DNA from: Paraburkholderia sprentiae WSM5005
Lineage (GTDB): Bacteria > Pseudomonadota > Gammaproteobacteria > Burkholderiales > Burkholderiaceae
Direction of reading: 5' to 3'
NCBI RefSeq assembly: GCF_001865575.2
Contig: NZ_CP017561.2
Location: 186,001 to 250,000 of the forward strand
Length of the DNA: 64,000 nt
Positions within the stretch are counted from its first letter, which is position 1. Every line of letters begins with the position of its first letter. The notes under the pieces were generated by a model. The model was not told the origin of the DNA and made no database searches. It worked only from the letters and a program-made list of their open reading frames with translations. Position numbers and translations under genes: made by a program. Below, piece by piece: positions 55,508 to 64,000 of the stretch.

Positions 55508-56761
55508 ATGCCGCGATTGGACTTTCCCGCAGCTGAACAGCGGCGCGCTCGCTCGTCGTCCATTCAAGCGCGTACGAGCGCGCCTGGCTTGCGTCAACGC
55601 GGCCGGCGCTTCGCGCGGTACGCCGCGACACTGTGCGCCACGCTCGCCTGCGCAGTGCCACTGACATCGTTCGCGCAGGTGAAGATCGGGCTCGTGCTGT
55701 CGCTGACCGGGCCGGCCGCGTCGCTCGGCATTCCCGCGCGCGACACGGTCGCGCTGCTGCCCAAACGGATCGGCGGGCAGAACGTCGACTACATCGTGCT
55801 CGACGATGCATCGGACACGACCCAGGCCGTGCAGGACACCAAGAAGCTCATCAGCGAAAACCACGTCGACGCGATCATCGGCTCGTCGATCACGCCGAAT
55901 TCGCTGGCGATGATCGACGTGGTCGCCGAGGGCGAAACGCCGATGATTTCGCTCGCGTCGTCCGCAAAAATCATCGAACCGGTCGACGCCAAACGTCGCT
56001 GGGTCTTCAAGACGCCGCAGACCGACGCGATGATGGCCTCGGCGATCGCCGAGCATGCGAGCGGACACGGCGTGAAGACCATCGCGTTCATCGGCCAGGC
56101 CGACGCGCTCGGCGAGACGTTCTACGCCGAGGTCGCAAAGTTCGCGCAACTGCATCACATCGACGTGGTCGCGAGCGAGCGCTTTAACCGCACCGATCCG
56201 AGCGTGACGGGTCAGGTGCTGAAAATTCTCGCGAGCCACCCCGACGCGGTGGTGGTTGGCGCGGCCGGCACGCCAGCCGCGCTGCCGCCGAAGACGCTGC
56301 GCGAGCGCGGCTACAAGGGCGTCATCTATCACAACCACGGCGTCGGCAATAACGATTTCCTGCGCGTGTGCGGCGCCGACTGCAACGGCACGTTCCTGCC
56401 CGCGAGCCCGGTGCTGGTCGCCGCGCAATTGCCGGCCGACCATCCGGCCAGGCGTCTTGCGCTCGATTACATCGAGCGCTTCGAGGCACGGCACGGAGCA
56501 GGCAGCGTGTCGGCGTTCGGTTCGTACACGTGGGACGCGGGCGTATTGCTCGAGCACGCAATCCCGGTCGCGCTGAAGGCCGGCGCGCCAGGCACGCCGT
56601 CGTTTCGCCGCGCGCTGCGCGACGCGCTCGAAGCAACGCGCGGTCTCGCCGATACGAACGGCGTGGTCAATATGAGCGCGGCCGATCATCTCGGGCTCGA
56701 TCAACGCGCCCGCGTGATGGTCGAAATCACTAATGGCAAGTGGCTTTATCAGCCGCATTGA
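55508..56761 (+). CDS. Branched-chain amino-acid-type ABC transporter binding protein (LivK-like)
   Basis: 417 residues. A GAGGAGA ribosome-binding site supports this start. The n-region is unusually long (about 40 residues, [20 protein letters not shown]...GRRFARYAA), then [15 protein letters not shown], a signal core ending near residue 57. The RRFARYA stretch could hint at Tat-like export. The Peripla_BP_6 core follows ([42 protein letters not shown]). No permease genes adjoin. It precedes the crotonase gene by 56 bases, so the pair may be co-transcribed with an aromatic or branched-acid theme. Confidence 0.9.
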   Translation: MPRLDFPAAEQRRARSSSIQARTSAPGLRQRGRRFARYAATLCATLACAVPLTSFAQVKIGLVLSLTGPAASLGIPARDTVALLPKRIGGQNVDYIVLDDASDTTQAVQDTKKLISENHVDAIIGSSITPNSLAMIDVVAEGETPMISLASSAKIIEPVDAKRRWVFKTPQTDAMMASAIAEHASGHGVKTIAFIGQADALGETFYAEVAKFAQLHHIDVVASERFNRTDPSVTGQVLKILASHPDAVVVGAAGTPAALPPKTLRERGYKGVIYHNHGVGNNDFLRVCGADCNGTFLPASPVLVAAQLPADHPARRLALDYIERFEARHGAGSVSAFGSYTWDAGVLLEHAIPVALKAGAPGTPSFRRALRDALEATRGLADTNGVVNMSAADHLGLDQRARVMVEITNGKWLYQPH

Positions 56762-56817
56762 ACTGGTCGAGACGCGTTCCGCGCGCGACCGGATGCATCT
56801 TTCATGGACTGCTCATC

Positions 56818-57675
56818 ATGTCTCAGCCATCCCAACCGAACGACGCGTACTACGCGCACTACCAGTCACTGCGTTTGCAGCGTCACCCGCACGGCGTGCT
56901 CGAAGTCGTGATGAGCGGCGAGGGCGCGAATAGGAGCGCTCTCGCGACCGCGAACGCGCGCATGCATTACGAGCTCGCGGAGATCTGGCGCGACATCGAT
57001 CGCGATCCCGACACGCGCGTTGCGATCATTCGCGGCGAGGGCAAGGGCTTTTCGGCCGGCGGCGATCTGCAGCTCGTCGAGGACATGGCGAACGATTTCG
57101 AGGTGCGCGCGCGCGTGTGGCGTGAGGCACGCGACCTCGTCTACAACGTGATCAACTGCGGCAAGCCGATCGTCTCGGCGATGCACGGTCCGGCGGTCGG
57201 CGCGGGGCTCGTCGCGGGGCTGCTCGCCGATATCTCGATCGCGGCGAAGACGGCGCGCATCATCGACGGACACACGCGCCTCGGCGTCGCCGCGGGCGAT
57301 CATGCGGCGATCGTGTGGCCGCTTCTGTGCGGCATGGCGAAGGCGAAGTACTACCTGCTGCTGTGCGAGCCGGTGAGTGGCGAGGAGGCTGAGCGCATCG
57401 GACTCGTGTCGCTTGCCGTCGAGGAAAGCGATCTGCTGCCGAAGGCGTTCGAAGTCGCGCGCAAGCTCACCGACGGTTCGCAGACCGCGATCCGCTGGAC
57501 CAAGTACGCGCTGAACAACTGGCTGCGCACGGCGGGACCGGCGTTCGATACGTCGCTCGCGCTCGAATTCATGGGTTTCGCCGGGCCGGATGTGCGCGAG
57601 GGTCTGAGCTCGTTGCGAGAGCGGCGCGCGCCGGACTTTGGCGCGGGCGATCCACGCAACGATCAGCGATCCTGA
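56818..57675 (+). CDS. Crotonase-family protein (enoyl-CoA hydratase-like, catalytic glutamates replaced)
   Basis: 285 residues from [20 protein letters not shown]. The CoA-binding/oxyanion motif [18 protein letters not shown] (about 72-89) and [19 protein letters not shown] (122-140) place it in the crotonase superfamily. Aligned by eye with rat enoyl-CoA hydratase, the two catalytic glutamates (GCEL and QPEI) become Val132 (GLVAG) and His152 (DGHTRLG). So simple hydration of crotonyl-CoA is doubtful. A nearby Asp161-His162 (GDHAA) could supply other chemistry, for example hydrolysis or a decarboxylase/isomerase reaction. It follows the LivK-like gene by 56 bases. Confidence 0.82.
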   Translation: MSQPSQPNDAYYAHYQSLRLQRHPHGVLEVVMSGEGANRSALATANARMHYELAEIWRDIDRDPDTRVAIIRGEGKGFSAGGDLQLVEDMANDFEVRARVWREARDLVYNVINCGKPIVSAMHGPAVGAGLVAGLLADISIAAKTARIIDGHTRLGVAAGDHAAIVWPLLCGMAKAKYYLLLCEPVSGEEAERIGLVSLAVEESDLLPKAFEVARKLTDGSQTAIRWTKYALNNWLRTAGPAFDTSLALEFMGFAGPDVREGLSSLRERRAPDFGAGDPRNDQRS

Positions 57676-57756
57676 TGCCACACTCAGCACGGTATGATCG
57701 AATCAACGCGCGCGGCTGCGCGCACCCCACGTACCTTCAGCACCGAGGCGACAACC

Positions 57757-58545
57757 ATGACCGACACCACTGGCTCCGCGCCGCCCTTTCCCGGCTTTCC
57801 CGGTTTTCCGCCCGCTGAAATGCTCGATCGCATGTGGGGCATGATTCGGCTGTCGCCGTTCGGCGCCGCCATGACGGGCGCGCAGCCGGGGGGCGGCACG
57901 AGCCCGTCGCTATCGATGATGTCCGACATGATGGCGCCGCTCACGAGCGTCGAGGAACTCGACAAGCGCATCACCGACATGCGCGCGGTCGAACAATGGC
58001 TGAAGCTGAATCTGAGCATGCTGCAGTCGGCGATCCAGGCGCTCGAAGTGCAACGCGCGACGCTAGCGACGCTGCGCGCGTTCGGCGCGTTCGCGCAGTC
58101 GTCGATGTCGCAGCCGGCGGCGGCTGCGTCGAGTTCTGCCGCGAGCCCGGCGCCGGCACCGAGTTGGGCGACGCCGGCCGCGCCCGCGCCCGAAAGCGCC
58201 GCCCAGGCCGATAGTGACGAAGAGGAAGCGCCCGGGGCGCCCGCTTTCGATGCATCCGCGTGGTGGAATCTGCTGCAATCACAGTTCAACCAGATCGCGC
58301 AGTTCGCGATGACGCAGCCGTCCGTCGCGGTCGCCGCGGCGGGCGGAGGCACGCAGGGCCAGCCGGAGCCGTCGAAGGCCGGGGATGCCACGCGCGCCGA
58401 TGCGCCGGGCCCCGCCGCGCCGGGCGCGGCCGCGCAAAACGCGAAGCCCGCGGCCAAACGGCCGGCCGCGAAGCGCGCAGCGACGTCGGCCAAACGCGCG
58501 GCCGGCGAGGGGGCTAGCGCGGCAACGCCGAAAAAGTCGACCTGA
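57757..58545 (+). CDS. phaM: PhaM-type polyhydroxyalkanoate granule protein
   Basis: 262 residues, matching Cupriavidus PhaM (263) as recalled. The N-terminal part has GFPPAEMLDRMWGMIRLSPF. The central helix is PLTSVEELDKRITDMRAVEQ, then QALEVQRATLATLRAFGAFA. The C-terminus ends in the lysine/alanine/proline-rich KPAAKRPAAKRAATSAKRAA, the DNA-binding type seen in PhaM. PhaM activates PHA synthase and ties granules to the nucleoid. No phaC/phaP genes are next to it. The crotonase gene is 81 bases upstream. Confidence 0.85.
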   Translation: MTDTTGSAPPFPGFPGFPPAEMLDRMWGMIRLSPFGAAMTGAQPGGGTSPSLSMMSDMMAPLTSVEELDKRITDMRAVEQWLKLNLSMLQSAIQALEVQRATLATLRAFGAFAQSSMSQPAAAASSSAASPAPAPSWATPAAPAPESAAQADSDEEEAPGAPAFDASAWWNLLQSQFNQIAQFAMTQPSVAVAAAGGGTQGQPEPSKAGDATRADAPGPAAPGAAAQNAKPAAKRPAAKRAATSAKRAAGEGASAATPKKST

Positions 58546-59086
58546 GCGCACGGACGGCAACGCGCTCGGCCCTGATGCGACAGCGACGGCAACGACAAAA
58601 AGTTTTTGCGCGTATTCCAGCGCCGATGATTTCCACCCGCGCGAATCGCCGACTTTATTGAAAGAAGTCAATGCCACAGCGCGCTTGCGCCGCTTCTGTC
58701 ACGGGTTTCGTGGGAGGCGCGTGCTATCATTATGTAAGCTTGATCTGGCTTTTGGGGTGTGCGCTGAAAGTAACCAATCCCGCCGCCTCGCGTCATTCGC
58801 CGCCGGCACTACCGGTGCCGGACTGGACCGCGCGGCTGTCGACCCGACTGGCTCGACCTCAGGCAAAGGGTATCCCTCACCCACGGTTGGCCGCGGCGCC
58901 TGATTCATGCTTCGGACGCCAATACAACAGCCCGGACTTCTTTGCTTCCCGATGCTTCTGGGCGGCCGGTTAACGCGTAAAATTGAATGCTTGGCCGATA
59001 GACGGCAGGTCCGCTCGTCGTAGGGAAAAACGGCTACACGTAGCAGCAACAGACACACACAGTATGTGCAGAACAGGGGTGGGACT
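58546..59086. other. Long intergenic/leader region before the diiron protein
   Basis: 541 bases. An extended -10 (TG-C-TATCAT, 58722-58730) could start a transcript near 58737 with a ~350-base untranslated leader. Within it is a perfect hairpin CCGGCAC-TACCG-GTGCCGG (58803-58821). No -35, small protein or RNA family could be confirmed. A + strand open frame at 58671-58973 lacks motif support. Confidence 0.4.
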
Positions 59087-59965
59087 ATGAACACCATGCT
59101 TTATCCGGAACTTTATAAATCGCTCGAATCCGTTCGATGGGACATGGAGAAGGACATTCCCTGGGATAAATTCGATCCATCGCTGCTAACCGACGAGCAG
59201 GCCGCGACGATCAAGATGAACGCGATCACCGAATGGTCGGCGTTGCCCGCCACGGAAATGTTTCTGCGTGACAATCATCACGACAGCGATTTCTCCGCAT
59301 TCATGAGCGTGTGGTTCTTCGAGGAGCAGAAACATTCGCTGGTGCTGATGGAGTACCTGCGCCGCTTCAAGCCGGAAATGGTCCCGACCGAAGAGGAACT
59401 GCACGCGGTGCGCTTCGAGTTCGATCCCGCGCCGCCGCTCGAAACGCTGATGCTGCACTTCTGCGGCGAAATCCGCCTCAATCACTGGTATCGCCGCGCT
59501 GCCGAATGGCACACCGAGCCGGTCATCAAGCACATCTACGAAACCATCTCGCGCGACGAAGCGCGCCACGGCGGCGCGTACCTGCGCTACATGAAGAAGG
59601 CGATGGCGCAAACCGGCGACATCGCGCGTGCCGCGTTCGCGAAGATCGGCGTGCTGATGGCGTCGGCGCGTCGCACCGAAAAGCCGCTGCACCCCACCAA
59701 CCTGCACGTGAACCAGGCGCTGTTCCCGCGCGACACGATCCAGTCGCGTCTGCCGGATCCGGAATGGCTCGAACGCTGGCTCGACGAGCAGATCCGTTTC
59801 GACGACGGCTGGGAAAAGAAGGTCGTCGAGCGCATTCTGCACAATCTGTCGGTACTGTTCGAACGCACGTTCAATACCGCGCAGGAACTCAACCGTTATC
59901 GCAAGGAAGTGGTCGGGCGCCTGCAGGCCGCTGATCAAAACCCGGCGCATCAGCAGCCGGCGTAA
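59087..59965 (+). CDS. Diiron four-helix-bundle protein (ferritin-like/acyl-ACP-desaturase-like)
   Basis: 292 residues from MNTMLYPELYKSLESVRWDM. It holds a classic diiron set: Glu57, Glu80-x-x-His83 (EEQKH), Glu128, and Glu158-x-x-His161 (DEARH). This pattern is shared by ferritin-like proteins and plant-type acyl-ACP desaturases. Length and spacing are closer to desaturase-like diiron oxidases than to ferritins. It is likely cytosolic with an unknown substrate. A GGGTGGGA sequence precedes the start. It has a long upstream leader and a strong terminator, so it forms a single-gene unit. Confidence 0.8.
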   Translation: MNTMLYPELYKSLESVRWDMEKDIPWDKFDPSLLTDEQAATIKMNAITEWSALPATEMFLRDNHHDSDFSAFMSVWFFEEQKHSLVLMEYLRRFKPEMVPTEEELHAVRFEFDPAPPLETLMLHFCGEIRLNHWYRRAAEWHTEPVIKHIYETISRDEARHGGAYLRYMKKAMAQTGDIARAAFAKIGVLMASARRTEKPLHPTNLHVNQALFPRDTIQSRLPDPEWLERWLDEQIRFDDGWEKKVVERILHNLSVLFERTFNTAQELNRYRKEVVGRLQAADQNPAHQQPA

Positions 59966-59998
59966 CGGCTTCGGCGGTTTCAGCACAGCTTCAAAAGG

Positions 59999-60033
59999 CG
60001 GTCCGGCAGGCGCGAGCTTGCCGGACCGTTTTG
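59999..60033 (+). terminator. Terminator of the diiron protein gene
   Basis: CGGTCCGGCA (59999-60008), loop with an inner GC-GCGA-GC hairpin, TGCCGGACCG (60019-60028), then TTTTGCTT. It lies 34 bases after the stop and is strong. Confidence 0.88.
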
Positions 60034-60119
60034 CTTCGCGCCGTCCAGCGTGTATCGTGACGGCACCTGGCTATTCCTCTTCCGATGACGCCGTAATTCC
60101 GCAACTCTGTGACTATGCG

Positions 60120-60602
60120 ATGACCGCCATCTTTGAACGCAAGATTCTGACGCGCGATGCCCTCGCGGAACTGCGTCCTTCGCTGCGCGCCCCCGTCGTG
60201 TTGACGAACGGCGTGTTCGATATCCTGCATCGCGGTCACGTGACCTATCTGGCCGACGCGAAGGCGTTGGGTGCGTGCCTTATCGTCGGCGTCAATAGCG
60301 ACGCGTCGGTTCGGATGCTAGGCAAGGGCGACGACCGGCCGATCAACAACGAGGCCGACCGCATGGCCTTGCTCGCGGCGCTGGAAAGCGTCGACTACGT
60401 GGTGGGCTTCGGCGAGAAGACGCCGGTCGAGCTGATTGCCGCGCTGCGCCCGGACATTCTCGTGAAGGGCGGCGACTACGACATGGACGCGCTGCCTGAA
60501 TCGGCGCTCGTGCGTGGCTGGGGCGGCAAGGCGCTCGCCATAGCGTTCGAGCACGATCGCTCGACGACCGCGCTGTTGAAGAAGGTGCGCACGCCGGGTT
60601 GA
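60120..60602 (+). CDS. rfaE2: D-glycero-beta-D-manno-heptose 1-phosphate adenylyltransferase
   Basis: 160 residues from MTAIFERKILTRDALAELRP. It is a cytidylyltransferase fold with HxGH (His37, His40 in GVFDILHRGHVTYL), GVNSDASVRMLGKGDDRP and LVKGGDYD. It makes ADP-heptose for the LPS inner core. Here it is a free-standing domain, unlike the fused HldE of enteric bacteria. The in-frame start at 60018 adds an N-terminus without motif support. Confidence 0.93.
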   Translation: MTAIFERKILTRDALAELRPSLRAPVVLTNGVFDILHRGHVTYLADAKALGACLIVGVNSDASVRMLGKGDDRPINNEADRMALLAALESVDYVVGFGEKTPVELIAALRPDILVKGGDYDMDALPESALVRGWGGKALAIAFEHDRSTTALLKKVRTPG

Positions 60603-60662
60603 CGCTGCTTGACGCCACTGATTGGCGCGGCAAAGCGTGGCGGACGGCGGAAGCTCATCTCA

Positions 60663-60902
60663 CTACTGCGGCAGCGCCGATATCGAAATCGGCGCCTCGG
60701 GCGCGGGTCCACCGACCACTGCCTGATCGGCCGCATCGGCGGCGCTGACCGGCTGCACCTTCAGCCAGTCCGGATGGATTTGGCGGTTCAGACGATTCGG
60801 CTCGCGTCCGCTGGCGGTGGGTGTCGGGCCGAAGGCCCCCCGCAGCGCGACGAAAGCCAGCACGTTGACAACAATCAGAATGGCGATCGGCCAGCGAAGC
60901 AT
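60663..60902 (-). CDS. Small single-pass membrane protein of unknown function
   Basis: 79 residues from MLRWPIAILIVVNVLAFVAL, one N-terminal membrane helix, then a Pro/Ala-rich periplasmic part with PNRLNRQIHPDWLKVQPVS. It lies 92 bases after coaX on the same strand and probably forms part of the birA-coaX unit. No domain is recognised. Short partners after coaX are common in Burkholderia, but the function is unknown. Confidence 0.72.
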   Translation of the reverse strand: MLRWPIAILIVVNVLAFVALRGAFGPTPTASGREPNRLNRQIHPDWLKVQPVSAADAADQAVVGGPAPEAPISISALPQ

Positions 60903-60994
60903 TGTCGGTATTTCCAATCCAGAAACAAGTTGAGCTGGGGCGTGCGGGAAAAGCGCTGGCGCGACACCTGCCCGGCGATATGCGAGCGAGGCAA

Positions 60995-61825
60995 TCAGAC
61001 GCGCTGCCGCGCCGCATCCTCGGCGGCGATCAGTGCAAGCCCCGACAGCACCAGCGAATCGTGGCGAGTATGCGGTACTTTCAGCGCGCTCGCCACTGCG
61101 TCGGCGGCGCCGCCGCTGACCACGAGACGCACCGCCACCTGCCACTCATCCTGCAGATCCCGCCACATCCGCTCGATCAATCCCGCCTGCGCCAGCGTGC
61201 AGCCCGCCGACAGTGAGCGCGGCGTATCCGTCGCGAAGAACGGACCGCGGCGGGTCGCGTCGGCCGCGTCGAGCAGACTGCGTGCGTGCGCGGCGTCGAG
61301 TGCCGGCAGTTGCGCGGTATGCTCACCGAGCGAGCGCATCATCAGCGCCCAGCCCGGCGCAATCAATCCGCCGATGAACGCGCCGTCCGCGCGCAAGGCC
61401 TCGAGCGTCGTCGCGGTGCCGAAGGTCGCGAGCAGCAGATGCTCGCCGGGAAAGGTCGCGTGCGCGCCGATCATGCCGGCCCAGCGGTCGCTGCCGAGCG
61501 AGTGCGGTGTCGCGTAGCAATTGGTCACGCCGCATTGGCGAGCGCTCGCGCTGATCGTCGCAAGCGGCAGGCGCGGCCAGTGCGCATCGACGAGCGCCGC
61601 GATGCGCGTCCCGACCTCCGCGCCGGCGACGTTCGAGAGCCACGCGCCGCATGGCGCCGGCCGATCTGTCCAGGCCGGTTGCGCACCCGGCCGGGCGGGC
61701 GGACCGGCAAGCTCGTCATGCGCGAGCGCGCCGCTCGCCAACTGCGTCCCATCCGGCTGCACCAGCGCCCACTTGATCCGGCTATTGCCCGCGTCGATCA
61801 GCAGATAAGGCGCGCGCTGCGTCAT
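60995..61825 (-). CDS. coaX: Type III pantothenate kinase
   Basis: 276 residues. An ASKHA fold with the phosphate motif [15 protein letters not shown] (Asp11), [17 protein letters not shown], and the [14 protein letters not shown] adenosine/pantothenate segment. It makes 4'-phosphopantothenate, the first step of CoA synthesis, in the cytosol. Its start overlaps the birA stop by 4 bases (ATGA), coupling biotin-ligase and CoA-kinase translation. Confidence 0.94.
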   Translation of the reverse strand: MTQRAPYLLIDAGNSRIKWALVQPDGTQLASGALAHDELAGPPARPGAQPAWTDRPAPCGAWLSNVAGAEVGTRIAALVDAHWPRLPLATISASARQCGVTNCYATPHSLGSDRWAGMIGAHATFPGEHLLLATFGTATTLEALRADGAFIGGLIAPGWALMMRSLGEHTAQLPALDAAHARSLLDAADATRRGPFFATDTPRSLSAGCTLAQAGLIERMWRDLQDEWQVAVRLVVSGGAADAVASALKVPHTRHDSLVLSGLALIAAEDAARQRV

Positions 61826-62760
61826 GCCACACCGTCGGCGAGGCGCAGCGACACGTCGCCGGTCGCGATGCTTTGGCGGCCGGCGGCCGTATCGAGCAGC
61901 AACTGACCCCGTTCGTCGACACCCGCCGCCACGCCGCGCGCGAGTTCATCGCCTTGCTCGAGCAGGACGACTTCTCGACCCGCATAAGCATGCACCGCGT
62001 TCCAGCGCGGCTGGAACGGCGCGAAGCCATCGGCGCCGAAGCGCTGCAGCATCGGCTCCAGGGCGTTCAATTCGGCGGCGAGCGTGTCAGTCAGATTCGC
62101 ATTCGGCAGCGCGCGCTGCAACGCGGTGGGTACGGTGCCGCGCGCCTGCGGCGGTACGTCGGCGTTGAGCGCGCCGACCTTCGCCGCGAGTTCATCGGCG
62201 CCTTTCACGTTGGTGCCGATGCCGATCACGACCGCGCTCGCATCGTCGGTGCTCCACGCCGTTTCGATCAGGATGCCGGCGAGCTTGTCGCCTTCGAGCA
62301 GCACGTCGTTCGGCCACTTCAGCGCGATCTGTCCGGGACCCGCGACCGGCAGCGAGCGCAGCCCGTCGACGAGCGCGACGCCCACCGCCAGGCTCAGGCC
62401 TGCGAGCCCTTCGAGCGGGCGCGGCAAGACGCACGCGACCGAAAACAGCAGCGCATTACCCGGCTCCGCGTACCACGGCCGGCCACGGCGGCCGCGCCCG
62501 GCGGTCTGCAGATACGCGACGCGCACGATCGGCCGCGGCAGCGCGCTCGTGCGGCGCGGCAGTGCTTTCACGCGCGCCATCAGGTCGGCGTTGGTCGAAC
62601 CGGTTTCCTCGACGATTTCGATCGGCCAGTCATGCGCATGCACGCCGAACAGCTTGACTGCGCGTTCGCGATCGATGCGCCAGCCGGTCGAAGCCGACGA
62701 CGGGACTGCGGCCGCGCTTGTCGCGGCGGGTGGGGAGGCGGAGGTCTTGGAGGCATTCAT
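61822..62760 (-). CDS. birA: Biotin-[acetyl-CoA-carboxylase] ligase without HTH domain
   Basis: 312 residues. The catalytic signature GRGRRGR (88-94), [17 protein letters not shown] and [20 protein letters not shown] identify BirA. The region before the catalytic core is only about 47 residues and Ala/Ser-rich, with no room for the ~65-residue winged helix of E. coli BirA. It should biotinylate biotin carboxyl carrier protein but probably cannot repress transcription. This fits the non-BirA-like sequence upstream of the biotin operon in the same window. Confidence 0.93.
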   Translation of the reverse strand: MNASKTSASPPAATSAAAVPSSASTGWRIDRERAVKLFGVHAHDWPIEIVEETGSTNADLMARVKALPRRTSALPRPIVRVAYLQTAGRGRRGRPWYAEPGNALLFSVACVLPRPLEGLAGLSLAVGVALVDGLRSLPVAGPGQIALKWPNDVLLEGDKLAGILIETAWSTDDASAVVIGIGTNVKGADELAAKVGALNADVPPQARGTVPTALQRALPNANLTDTLAAELNALEPMLQRFGADGFAPFQPRWNAVHAYAGREVVLLEQGDELARGVAAGVDERGQLLLDTAAGRQSIATGDVSLRLADGVA

Positions 62761-62868
62761 GGCCCATATTGTAGCCACAGCAAACCGGCCCGGGACGCCA
62801 GACGGCCGGCGGCGGGCGACGCGAATCGATGTGGATCGGTGCGGACCGGCGGCCGAGCCTTCGTTACA

Positions 62869-64000
62869 ATGGCCGCTAATCCGATAACCAGATTCACGCG
62901 ATCCTTGAACTACGACACTCCGCCCGGCCTTGAAGTCGCGGCCGGCAGCCAAGGCAAGATCGTCCGTCTCTCGGGCCAGTGGACGGCGCTCGCGCTCGCG
63001 CGCGATCGCGACACCGGGCACGTGATTCCGCTGCTGCGTTCGCTGACCGGCGCGCAGGGCATCGGCGAGTGGGACCTGTCGCGCGTCGACAGGATGGACC
63101 ACGTCGGCGGCCAGGCGCTGTGGCGCGTGTGGGGCCGCAAGATGCCGCCGGGCACCGCGCTCACCGACACGCAGCGCGACATCTTCGAGCGCATCGCGCT
63201 GCTCGACACGGTGCGCGAGAGCGCCGAGCCGGTTACGCGCCTCGATCCCTTTACGCGTCTCGGCCTCGGGCTTTTCTCGTTCGTCGAGCATCTGCAGGGC
63301 GGCGTCGCGATACTCGGGCGCTTCGTGCTCGATCTGCTCGCGATCGTGCGCAAGCCGAAGCTCACGCCGTGGACCGAAATCTCCGCGAACATCTACAACG
63401 CCGGCGCCCGCGCGCTGCCGATCACCGCGCTGGTCGCGTTCCTGATCGGCATCGTGTTGAGCTATCTGTCGGCACAGCAATTGCGCCTCTTCGGCGCGAA
63501 CCAGTTCATCGTCAATATCCTCGGCCTAGCCGTGATTCGCGAGCTCGGCCCGGTGCTGTCGGCGATTCTGGTGGCGGGCCGTTCGGGCTCGGCGATCACC
63601 GCGCAGATCGGCGTGATGCGCGTGACCGAGGAGCTCGACGCGATGCGCGTGATGGGCATCCCGCACGGGCTGCGCCTGATCCTGCCGCGCGTGATCGCAC
63701 TGGCCGTCGCGATGCCGCTGCTCGTGATGTGGACCAACGTGGTCTCGTTGACGGGCGGTGCGCTCGCGGCGAAGCTCGTGCTTGGCATCGACATGAGCTT
63801 CTTCGCGCGGCAGCTGCCGAGCGTCGTGCCGATCGCGAACCTGTGGATCGGCCTTGGCAAGGGCGCGGTGTTCGGCATGCTGATCGCGATCGCCGGCTGT
63901 CATTTCGGCTTCCGTATCAAAGCCAATTCGCAGAGTCTCGGCGAAGGCACGACGACCTCGGTGGTCACGTCGATCACCATCGTGATTCTCGCGGACGCGG
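62869..64000 (+). CDS. MlaE-family ABC transporter permease (3' end outside window)
   Basis: An open frame starts at ATG 62869 (or TTG 62905) and runs off the window end with more than 377 residues, not closed here. The N-terminal ~120 residues look like a STAS-type domain (RLSGQWTALALARD, WDLSRVDRMDHVGGQALW). The MlaE permease core follows, with VIRELGPVLSAILVAGRSGSAITAQIGVMRVTEELDAM, VMGIPHGLRLILPR and further membrane segments. It belongs to inner-membrane phospholipid transport (Mla/MCE systems). The partner ATPase (MlaF-like) and MCE protein are presumably beyond the edge. It is divergent from birA. Confidence 0.88.
   Translation, partial: MAANPITRFTRSLNYDTPPGLEVAAGSQGKIVRLSGQWTALALARDRDTGHVIPLLRSLTGAQGIGEWDLSRVDRMDHVGGQALWRVWGRKMPPGTALTDTQRDIFERIALLDTVRESAEPVTRLDPFTRLGLGLFSFVEHLQGGVAILGRFVLDLLAIVRKPKLTPWTEISANIYNAGARALPITALVAFLIGIVLSYLSAQQLRLFGANQFIVNILGLAVIRELGPVLSAILVAGRSGSAITAQIGVMRVTEELDAMRVMGIPHGLRLILPRVIALAVAMPLLVMWTNVVSLTGGALAAKLVLGIDMSFFARQLPSVVPIANLWIGLGKGAVFGMLIAIAGCHFGFRIKANSQSLGEGTTTSVVTSITIVILADA

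Noticed and set aside
54245..56758. 837-residue minus-strand open frame across the FAH and LivK-like genes
   Set aside because: It is antisense to two well-supported genes and has compositional bias typical of a shadow frame.
58671..58973. 100-residue + strand frame in the leader of the diiron protein
   Set aside because: It has no ribosome-binding site and a biased composition, and it overlaps a candidate promoter and hairpin. Kept only as part of the intergenic note.
1..64000. CRISPR arrays, insertion sequences, tRNA genes or att sites
   Set aside because: No regularly spaced repeats, transposase-like proteins, cloverleaf sequences or integrases were noticed in any gap. The only tandem repeat is the short one between the metH halves.

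Overview
The window is high-GC (about 65% by eye) bacterial chromosomal DNA. Its gene content points to Burkholderiaceae, most likely Paraburkholderia or Burkholderia chromosome 1. Supporting signs are a methionine synthase split into two genes beside a DUF3567 gene, the dsbA / SPOR protein / argS block, an icmF fused mutase, a PhaM-type granule protein, a Gram-negative trimeric porin, aceK, and the birA-coaX pair. This assignment is inferred from gene content and was not tested by a database search. I saw no tRNA, rRNA, CRISPR array, insertion sequence, integrase or prophage.

Layout, left to right. 1-7100: the 5' end of an indolepyruvate ferredoxin oxidoreductase, a KirBac-type potassium channel, two small proteins, a translationally coupled lacI / AGE-isomerase / pfkB sugar cassette with a perfect upstream palindrome, and an SBF-type transporter. 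7100-18100: a small exported protein, a porin, a LysR regulator, icmF, a nitronate monooxygenase facing a haloacetate dehalogenase across a palindromic promoter, and a divergent Lrp / EamA pair. 18400-22600: a tightly packed mvaB-ybaK-DUF1289-maoC-MBL operon, then ghrA. 23500-28000: the biotin operon bioA-bioF-bioD-bioB. 28300-37100: an exported alpha/beta hydrolase, then a long same-strand run merR-aceK-thiolase-SDR-acyl-CoA dehydrogenase-ychJ, divergent from an MBL-fold hydrolase across a MerR-type operator.

37200-38100 is a small low-GC island. It holds a transglycosylase remnant that keeps only its LysM end, overlapping an LprI/DUF1311 (lysozyme-inhibitor-like) gene. 38250-46300: a peptide-binding protein, a BtuF-like protein, an SDR, dsbA, a SPOR protein, argS and small conserved proteins. 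46450-50900: split metH and DUF3567. 51000-58550: hydrolase, DUF3108, iclR facing a fumarylacetoacetase, a LivK-like binding protein, a crotonase lacking both usual catalytic glutamates, and phaM. 59000-64000: a diiron ferritin-like protein, rfaE2, a small membrane protein, coaX, birA, and the start of an MlaE-type ABC permease.

Much of the window serves acyl-CoA and amino-acid carbon flow: IcmF, HMG-CoA lyase, the thiolase/ACAD operon with AceK gating the glyoxylate bypass, FAH, and PhaM for carbon storage. Cofactor supply is also prominent (biotin, CoA, and B12-dependent MetH and IcmF). No clearly novel defence or mobile system is visible. The most unusual items are the transglycosylase-remnant/inhibitor pair, the merR-aceK beta-oxidation operon, the dehalogenase locus, and the non-canonical crotonase.
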